Below are positions 1-5,493 of a DNA stretch of 7,980 nt, in pieces. The translations under genes were made by a program, and so were the position numbers. The stretch spans positions 1 through 7,980 of the forward strand of contig JAJOKY010000035.1 in assembly GCA_021129615.1 (NCBI GenBank). The letters are read 5' to 3'. The notes under the pieces were generated by a model that saw only the letters and a program-made list of their open reading frames with translations, did no database searches and was not told where the DNA came from. The stretch comes from Minisyncoccota bacterium (GTDB lineage: Bacteria > Patescibacteriota > Minisyncoccia > Minisyncoccales > CSSED10-335). Position 1 is the first letter of the stretch, and every line of letters begins with the position of its first letter.

Positions 1-102
1 GCTATAAAAGAGGCCCAAAAAAAGAATAACCCCTTTTGCCTTGATGTTTTTCATGACATTATATCTGAAAACGAAGATTATAAAAAACTATTAAATAAAT
101 GA
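1..102 (+). CDS. 3' end of an unrecognised protein (partial)
   Basis: Reading frame 1 is open from the first base of the window to a TGA at 100-102, giving 33 C-terminal residues that are mostly charged and polar (Lys, Glu, Asn, Asp) with one Cys. It has no membrane segment and no motif I can recognise, so I assign no function. The reason to call it a real gene end is its junction: the stop shares the four bases ATGA (99-102) with the start of the next gene, a typical coupled operon arrangement. The gene therefore belongs to the same transcript as the ATPase downstream. Most of the protein lies outside the window. Confidence 0.6.
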   Translation, partial: AIKEAQKKNNPFCLDVFHDIISENEDYKKLLNK

Positions 103-2525
103 GAGAGTCTTATCTTATCTATGCCTTGGGCTTGCTTGCTATATTAGTGATTTTTTATTTTACTTTTATTCTATTCAAAAAGAAGAAAACTGGGCATTTG
201 AAGCGGAGCTTAGATATGTCTCTTTTTTTGATTAGACTCCCTAAGTATGAATCTTCTAATGAGAATAGGCCCGACATAAAAGCAGTGATTTCTAAGATGG
301 AACAATTTTATTCTAATTTTATGGACATTGATAAGGGAGAGGGTTTTTTAAAAAAGTTTTTTCTTGGATCGCCAAGGGTTGTTTTCGAAATATCGTCAGA
401 GCTTGGCGGTGATGATGTCTCTTTTTATATTGCAGTTCCTTTAAAATACGAAAAGTCAATTAATAAGTATGTTCAGGGAGTTTATCCAGGGGCGGTAGTT
501 GAGAAAAAAAGTGGAGACTATACGATATTTGAACCTAATGGTGTGACCTCTGCCTCTTTCTTAAAATTGACCCAGACGCACTATTTGCCGCTAAATACCT
601 ATCAAGAGATAGAGGGAGATCCATTGGAGTCTATAACTAATTCAATTACCAATATTAACCCAGATGAGGGGGCAGCGATTCAGATTTTAATAAGGCCATC
701 CCAGCTTAAGGTAAAAAGTAGAGGAGAGAAAATTATTTCGCAGATGAAAAATAACTCAAAGACCCTATCTCAAGCCATTAATGAAGTCAATTCGGGGGGT
801 CTACTGAAAGACCTTATGAGCGCCCTAAATTCAGGAGAAGATAATTTGTTAAAGGAATCTAATGTTATGAAAGTTGACGAAAGTGTTGTTGAAGCGGTTA
901 GAAACAAGATTAAAAAAACATCCTTTGATGTTAACATTAGATTGATTGGGGTTGCAAAAGAGAGAGATAGATCAGAAGAAATTCTCCATAACCTTGAGAG
1001 TAGCTTCTCTCAGCTTTCTTCAGCAAACAATAGACTTAGTCCCATTAGAATTAAAGGGAAAAGGGGACTAAGAAGATTTATTTACGACTTTTCCTTTAGA
1101 AATTTTAATGGAAAAGAGTCTAACCTTTTAAATGTTCAAGAGATATCAAGTATCTATCATTTTCCACTTTCTCATATGGAAAGTCCCTACATTAAATGGG
1201 TAAGGACTAAGGATTCGCCGCCACCATCTAATCTCCCCAAAACAGGTCCATTGTTTATAGGTGAGGCGGTCTATAGAGGTGAAGAGAAATCAGTTTTTAT
1301 TGCTTCTCGCACTGATAGAAGGAGGCACTTCTATGTTATTGGTCAGACTGGGACTGGGAAGACAACTCTTTTGAGAGAAATGATTCGTCAGGATATAGAA
1401 AAAGGGGAGGGAGTTGGTGCTATAGATCCACATGGGGATTTAATTGAAGATACCTTAGCTAATATCCCAAAAGAGAGGATAAATGATGTAGTCTTATTTG
1501 AACCATCTAATATAGAGCAACCATGTGGATTAAATATGCTTGAGTGGAATACCCCAGAACAGAGAGATTTAGCGGTTTCAGAAATGATTATGATATTCAC
1601 AAGTCTTTTCCCGCCAGAAATGATTGGCCCCTACTTTGAGCACTATATGAGAAATGCAATGCTTGCCCTTATGTCTGATAAAAATGACCATGGGACTTTA
1701 GTAGAGATACCAAGGATGTTTACAGACGATCGTTTTATGGAGATGAAGTTAAAAAAAGTTGATGACATACTGGTAAGAAATTTCTGGTTAAAGGAGTGGA
1801 AAAATACCTCTGGTCAGACTAGGTCTGATATGTTGGGATATGTTATCTCTAAAATAGGGAGGTTTATTGAAAATGAGATGATGAGAAATATTATTGGGCA
1901 AAATAAATCATCATTTAATTTCGGTGATATAATGGATGAGAAAAAGATATTTTTAGTCAATCTTTCAAAAGGATTGACGGGAGAGATTAATAGCTCCCTT
2001 TTAGGTTTAATCCTCGTATCTAAACTACAGATAGCAGCTTTAGCTAGGGCAAGGATGCCAGAAGAAGAGAGAAAAGACTTTTATCTCTACATTGATGAAT
2101 TTCAAAACTTTACTACCGATAATATAGCAACAATTCTTTCAGAGGCTAGGAAATATAGGCTTTGTTTAACTTTGGCTCATCAGTATATGCCACAATTGAA
2201 AGAAGAGATTAAAAATGCGGTAATAGGAAATGTTGGAGCGATTGCTTCTTATCGTATTGGGGCAACGGATGCTGAATTTTTAGAGAATCAATTCAGCCCT
2301 GAGTTTTCAAAGTTTGATTTGAGTAACCTAGATAACTATCAATATCTAGTAAAGATGCTTATAGATAGCAAGATTACATCACCATTCAAAATCAATGCCC
2401 CCATTCCACAACATGGGGATAGAGATAAAGTTGAAAAAATTAGAGCTATTTCAAGAGTTAAATATGGGCGCCCAAGAGCTCTAGTGGAAGATGAAATAGC
2501 GGAGAAGTTAAACTTAGATTTATAG
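99..2525 (+). CDS. Membrane-anchored TraG/VirD4-like (DUF87-type) P-loop ATPase
   Basis: An 808-residue protein with one N-terminal membrane segment (about residues 5-25) followed by a Lys-rich stop. A long non-ATPase region of about 350 residues comes next, then a Pro-Pro-Pro linker (374-376) and a RecA/HerA-like ATPase domain. The Walker A motif is GQTGTGKTT at 415-423 (K421). A DPHGD motif lies at 443-447 and the Walker B is YIDEFQ with D666 and E667. LAHQY at 692-696 fits the conserved glutamine motif of the VirD4/TraD/TraG coupling-protein and HerA group. Such ATPases sit as hexamers at the inner membrane and move DNA or protein through it. No relaxase or other type IV secretion gene is visible, and the next gene is a prepilin peptidase, so a role in pilus-linked DNA handling is possible but is inference. 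The start overlaps the previous stop (ATGA) and has no Shine-Dalgarno, suggesting reinitiation. The family is confident; the substrate is unknown. Confidence 0.88.
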   Translation: MRESYLIYALGLLAILVIFYFTFILFKKKKTGHLKRSLDMSLFLIRLPKYESSNENRPDIKAVISKMEQFYSNFMDIDKGEGFLKKFFLGSPRVVFEISSELGGDDVSFYIAVPLKYEKSINKYVQGVYPGAVVEKKSGDYTIFEPNGVTSASFLKLTQTHYLPLNTYQEIEGDPLESITNSITNINPDEGAAIQILIRPSQLKVKSRGEKIISQMKNNSKTLSQAINEVNSGGLLKDLMSALNSGEDNLLKESNVMKVDESVVEAVRNKIKKTSFDVNIRLIGVAKERDRSEEILHNLESSFSQLSSANNRLSPIRIKGKRGLRRFIYDFSFRNFNGKESNLLNVQEISSIYHFPLSHMESPYIKWVRTKDSPPPSNLPKTGPLFIGEAVYRGEEKSVFIASRTDRRRHFYVIGQTGTGKTTLLREMIRQDIEKGEGVGAIDPHGDLIEDTLANIPKERINDVVLFEPSNIEQPCGLNMLEWNTPEQRDLAVSEMIMIFTSLFPPEMIGPYFEHYMRNAMLALMSDKNDHGTLVEIPRMFTDDRFMEMKLKKVDDILVRNFWLKEWKNTSGQTRSDMLGYVISKIGRFIENEMMRNIIGQNKSSFNFGDIMDEKKIFLVNLSKGLTGEINSSLLGLILVSKLQIAALARARMPEEERKDFYLYIDEFQNFTTDNIATILSEARKYRLCLTLAHQYMPQLKEEIKNAVIGNVGAIASYRIGATDAEFLENQFSPEFSKFDLSNLDNYQYLVKMLIDSKITSPFKINAPIPQHGDRDKVEKIRAISRVKYGRPRALVEDEIAEKLNLDL

Positions 2526-2557
2526 AATAATAAAAGATTTTTAGTTTAAAAAACAGA

Positions 2558-3352
2558 ATGATCTGGATATCAATTTTTATTTTTGGAATAGCTATCGGCT
2601 CATTTATAAATTGTATTATTTACCGACTTGAAATTAAAGAGGGTTTTGTTTCTGGTAGATCAAAGTGCCCCTACTGTAAAGATGAAATTAAATTTTATGA
2701 CCTTATTCCCATAATTAGCTATTTTATTTTGAGAGGGAGGTGCAGGTGCTGTAAACAAAAAATATCCATACAATACCCTTTAGTAGAGCTTTTAACTGGT
2801 ATGGTGTTTCTCTTTATATTTTTTCAGCAGGGCATATTGGAGCTCTTCAGTTTTTTTATAGCGATAGAGACAACCTATCTACTTCTAGTCTTCTTCTTAA
2901 TGATTATTATATTTATCTATGACTTAAAGCACTATTTAATACCCGATGAAGCGGTTTATACTGCTATTGCACTAGTGACTACTTGGCGGGGAGGAACGCT
3001 TTTAGCTGGGATAATTGATATAAGGCAAGTGGCAATATATCTCTTTTCAGGGCTCGCTGCCTTTGGTCTATTCTTATCAATATTTATCTTATCGAGGGGA
3101 CTATGGATCGGTTTTGGGGATGTAAAGCTAGTCCTGTTTATCGGTATTTTCCTTGGATTTCCAGAAATATTTATTGCACTATTTTCATCCTTTATATTAG
3201 GTGCTATAATAGGAAGTGTAGTTATTGTCTTTAGGAAGAGGGGGACAGGAACAGAAATTCCATTTGCTCCATTCTTAATTACTGGTACCGCTTTAGCTCT
3301 CTTTTGGGGAGAATTGATTATGGGATGGTATTTTAATTTTTTTATGTTTTAA
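2558..3352 (+). CDS. pilD: Type IV prepilin peptidase / N-methyltransferase (PilD/GspO/ComC family)
   Basis: A 264-residue polytopic membrane protein, the normal length for the family. It cleaves the short basic leader of prepilins on the cytoplasmic side and methylates the new N-terminus. The first membrane segment carries the family signature GSFINCIIYRL (14-24). The cytoplasmic loop that follows has the four zinc-binding cysteines C37/C40 and C62/C65, as in bifunctional enzymes. The two aspartyl-protease residues are in place: D122, in a Asp-Leu-Lys-His then Ile-Pro-Asp context, and D188, in GFGDVK (185-190). Several further hydrophobic segments run to the C-terminus. It lies 32 bases after the ATPase gene and directly before four prepilin-like genes that are its obvious substrates. 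No clear Shine-Dalgarno precedes the ATG, but the start fits because residue 1 leads straight into the first membrane helix. Confidence 0.95.
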   Translation: MIWISIFIFGIAIGSFINCIIYRLEIKEGFVSGRSKCPYCKDEIKFYDLIPIISYFILRGRCRCCKQKISIQYPLVELLTGMVFLFIFFQQGILELFSFFIAIETTYLLLVFFLMIIIFIYDLKHYLIPDEAVYTAIALVTTWRGGTLLAGIIDIRQVAIYLFSGLAAFGLFLSIFILSRGLWIGFGDVKLVLFIGIFLGFPEIFIALFSSFILGAIIGSVVIVFRKRGTGTEIPFAPFLITGTALALFWGELIMGWYFNFFMF

Positions 3353-3370
3353 AAGCTTAATAGATATGAT

Positions 3371-4006
3371 ATGTTTTTAGTGTTCAAAAACAGTGGAGAA
3401 AAGAGAAGGGGAATGACAATGGTAGAGCTTTTGGTTGTTATCTCTCTAATATCTATTATTACTGGAATAACTCTAGCTAATTTTAGGGTTTCTGGGCAGA
3501 TATTTAGCTTTGAAAGAGATGTCAATATGGTGGCTCAAAATACAAGAGTGATGCTAGAATCTACTATGGCAATGGAGGAACAAAACCTTCCAGCAGGCTG
3601 TAATCCAGGAGGGATTCAGTATGTGGCCTCTTATGGACTCAGATTTGAAGTTGGAGTAAGCGGCTATGATAAGGTTCTCTACTTTATTAATTCAGATGAA
3701 AACCATGCTGGCTTTGGAACAGAGTTATGCAGGAAAACGATTGAAACAGTTTACCTTGAAGAGGGGGTTATACATCTAATATCTACGGTACTACCAAGTA
3801 CAACTCCAGCATTTATAGATATAATTTTTATTCCACCCCATCCAAGGACATTTATTGGTGGGATTACAGTGCAAACTCCACCTGGGGGGAGGATATTAAG
3901 ATCATCTCATAGTTCAGTCGAAATCACTTTTGAATTAAGGGATGACCCGATTGAAAAGAGATCCGTTATTATTAATATGGCTGGGCTAATAGAAGTAGTA
4001 GAATGA
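3371..4006 (+). CDS. Minor (pseudo)pilin, GspH/FimT-like, with type III prepilin signal
   Basis: A 211-residue prepilin. A 14-residue basic leader ends in Lys-Arg-Arg-Gly14, and the mature protein would begin MTMVELLVV, with Glu at the conserved +5 position inside a hydrophobic helix of about 20 residues. This N-terminal helix both anchors the subunit in the membrane and packs into the filament. The rest is a beta-rich globular domain with two cysteines (C77, C120). First place in a run of four prepilins, with a helix followed by a polar amphipathic stretch and a long beta-rich tail, suggests the GspH/FimT position. Assignment among minor pilins rests mainly on order and is less sure than the prepilin call. 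The ATG at 3371 is chosen because it gives a normal leader length; the next in-frame ATG would remove the cleavage site. No Shine-Dalgarno is visible. Its TGA overlaps the next start (ATGA, 4003-4006). Confidence 0.88.
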   Translation: MFLVFKNSGEKRRGMTMVELLVVISLISIITGITLANFRVSGQIFSFERDVNMVAQNTRVMLESTMAMEEQNLPAGCNPGGIQYVASYGLRFEVGVSGYDKVLYFINSDENHAGFGTELCRKTIETVYLEEGVIHLISTVLPSTTPAFIDIIFIPPHPRTFIGGITVQTPPGGRILRSSHSSVEITFELRDDPIEKRSVIINMAGLIEVVE

Positions 4007-4551
4007 TTAAAAAGTTAAACATAAACAGAGATAGGAATTATCATCAAAAAGGGATGACATTTTTGGAATTGATGGTTTCGATGTTTATATTGATTGTTGG
4101 GATAGGAGGGGCAATGGGATTAATACATAATACAATTTCAGCGGCCACAATGTCTAGGTCTAGACTTAAGGCAGTCTATTTAGCACAAGAGGGGGTAGAA
4201 TTAATTAGAAACATTCGCGATAGCAACATTATAGTTGGTCAGAATTGGCTTCATAATATTCCAACTCTATGTGAATGCTGTAAAATTTCATTTGATCATA
4301 GTATCGGTCAACTGATAGGACAATGTGATGGTGGGGTGCCTCAAAGATTAAGAGATTTTAATGGTTTCTATGCTCACAGTACAGATCCCGCCGCCCAAGA
4401 TACAGCCTTTACCCGACAGATAAGGCTTTCTACTTATCACTTAGGGACAGATAATGAATACTTACAAGTTGAAGTAATCGTTTCTTGGGTTCATCAGGGA
4501 GAGAGTAGCAGTGTTGTCGTAGTAAGTCATCTATATAATTGGAGACAATAA
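4003..4551 (+). CDS. Minor (pseudo)pilin, PilV/GspI-like
   Basis: A 182-residue prepilin with a 17-residue basic leader ending in Lys16-Gly17. The mature N-terminus would be MTFLELMVSMF, with Glu at +5 and a hydrophobic helix. Downstream is the segment AQEGVELIRNIRDSN, which from memory is typical of PilV/GspI-like minor pilins in Gram-positive and CPR bacteria. Four cysteines lie in the globular part (C90, C92, C93, C108). GspI/PilV proteins form part of the tip complex that starts filament assembly. Translation is probably coupled to the previous gene, whose stop it overlaps by four bases. The gene ends TAA at 4549-4551, sharing its last base with the next ATG. Confidence 0.88.
   Translation: MIKKLNINRDRNYHQKGMTFLELMVSMFILIVGIGGAMGLIHNTISAATMSRSRLKAVYLAQEGVELIRNIRDSNIIVGQNWLHNIPTLCECCKISFDHSIGQLIGQCDGGVPQRLRDFNGFYAHSTDPAAQDTAFTRQIRLSTYHLGTDNEYLQVEVIVSWVHQGESSSVVVVSHLYNWRQ
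4541..4544 (+). promoter_or_regulatory. Shine-Dalgarno GGAG that decides the start of the third prepilin
   Basis: GGAG sits six bases before the ATG at 4551, inside the last codons of the preceding prepilin. It is the clearest ribosome-binding site in the window; the other starts have none, or only a weak AGGGA. It supports ATG 4551 over the in-frame TTG at 4539, which would add four residues, lies before the GGAG and has no site of its own. The start forms TAATG with the previous stop, so coupled translation is likely as well. Confidence 0.75.
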
Positions 4552-5120
4552 TGAGAAAAAACAATAATAGAAAAGGATTTACCATGGTAGAGCTTCTCGT
4601 TTCTATGTTTATTTTTAGTTTGATTATGGGGGGGATAGTCAATGCTCTTTTTATGAGCGTCTCTCTACAGCAAAGAGTGATAGAGAATCAAAGGAAGATT
4701 TCAGAGGTCAGTTTTCTTCTAGAATATATGAGTAGAACCCTAAGAATGGCTAGAAAAGATATAGCAGGTCAATGTATAACTATAAACCACAACTACCACA
4801 AGCCAGACCCCAACACGATTAGGTTTTTAAACTTTGATGGAGAGTGTCAAGAGTTTTCTCTTATCAATAACTCAGTAAATGAAAGAATTGCTAACTCGGG
4901 GAATTCAGCTGACCTTCCAGTATTTACCCCTATAACTTCTCAGAATATATCTGTTACCAGAATGGAGCTTGGTGATGCTGGTAGCGCTTGGCATCCATTA
5001 TCAACAAATAATAACCAGTCAAGGGTTGTGATCCTTCTAGAGGTTAAGCCCAGGGGAGCAGACTATAGCACCAGATTTCAAACAGTAATTTCTCAACGAA
5101 AATTAAATTTACCCCATTAA
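4551..5120 (+). CDS. Minor (pseudo)pilin, PilW/GspJ-like
   Basis: A 189-residue prepilin counted from ATG 4551. The 9-residue leader is very basic and Asn-rich and ends in Arg-Lys-Gly9; the mature protein would begin FTMVELLVSMF, with Glu at +5 and a hydrophobic helix. The region after the helix (VSFLLEYMSRTLRMARKD) resembles the conserved helix of PilW/GspJ-type proteins. A later Gly-Glu-Cys-Gln-Glu-Phe stretch includes C99, which may pair with C75. The role expected from the family is part of the minor-pilin tip complex with its neighbours. The start is set by GGAG at 4541-4544 and overlaps the previous stop by one base. A TTG at 4539 is an alternative, less likely start. The next gene follows after 10 bases. 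Confidence 0.88.
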   Translation: MRKNNNRKGFTMVELLVSMFIFSLIMGGIVNALFMSVSLQQRVIENQRKISEVSFLLEYMSRTLRMARKDIAGQCITINHNYHKPDPNTIRFLNFDGECQEFSLINNSVNERIANSGNSADLPVFTPITSQNISVTRMELGDAGSAWHPLSTNNNQSRVVILLEVKPRGADYSTRFQTVISQRKLNLPH

Positions 5121-5130
5121 TTATTTTTAT

Positions 5131-5493
5131 ATGAAAAGAAGAGGATCAGCACTATATTTTTCATTAATTGTACTAACAATAATTTTAGGAATTGTTCTTG
5201 GGTTGAGTACAATAATTATAAATCAAATACAGATAATTAGGGGTATGGAATATTCAGTTATTGCATTTTATGCTGCTGATTCTGCTAACGAAAGAGCTCT
5301 TAATGTTCTCTTTAGAACTGGGAATTTCCAAGATTTTACGGGGTCTCTTATAAATAATTCAACCTATTCTGTGCAAATGGGTCGTGGATTAAATATGGGG
5401 GGGCCAACTCATAGTTGCGTAGAAGGCTTTTATTGTATTAGAGCTACTGGAGATTACCTTGGGGTTAGGAGGGGTATTAAAACAGGGAACTAA
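5131..5493 (+). CDS. Short PilX/GspK-like minor (pseudo)pilin lacking Glu5
   Basis: A 120-residue protein with a minimal leader, MKRRG, followed by SALYFSLIVLTIILGIVLG, a hydrophobic helix with Phe rather than Glu at +5. After the helix comes FYAADSANERAL (about 46-57), matching the AAD-x-x-x-E-x-A-L region of PilX/GspK-type proteins. Loss of Glu5 is a known trait of GspK, which caps the tip and needs no Glu5 to neutralise the N-terminus of a subunit above it. The protein is far shorter than classical GspK (about 300 residues or more) and lacks room for its large extra helical domain. The C-terminal part has two cysteines (C96, C102) and ends in a basic segment. There is no Shine-Dalgarno before the ATG. 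The stop overlaps the ligA start (TAATG). Confidence 0.8.
   Translation: MKRRGSALYFSLIVLTIILGIVLGLSTIIINQIQIIRGMEYSVIAFYAADSANERALNVLFRTGNFQDFTGSLINNSTYSVQMGRGLNMGGPTHSCVEGFYCIRATGDYLGVRRGIKTGN

Noticed and set aside
1388..1600. A short - strand frame opposite the ATPase Walker region
   Set aside because: The opposite strand encodes the conserved motor domain, so this is a shadow.
99..2525. A conjugative element or phage island
   Set aside because: Only the coupling-type ATPase is present; there is no relaxase, integrase, transposase, attachment site or end repeat, and base composition matches the neighbours by eye.
3365..3370. TATGAT resembling a -10 promoter box
   Set aside because: It touches the ATG at 3371, so transcription would begin inside the coding region, and no -35 box is evident; chance is likely in AT-rich DNA.
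3366..3380. A tiny frame ATG ATA TGT TTT TAG overlapping the first prepilin start
   Set aside because: Four codons with no ribosome-binding site; an upstream regulatory peptide cannot be supported.
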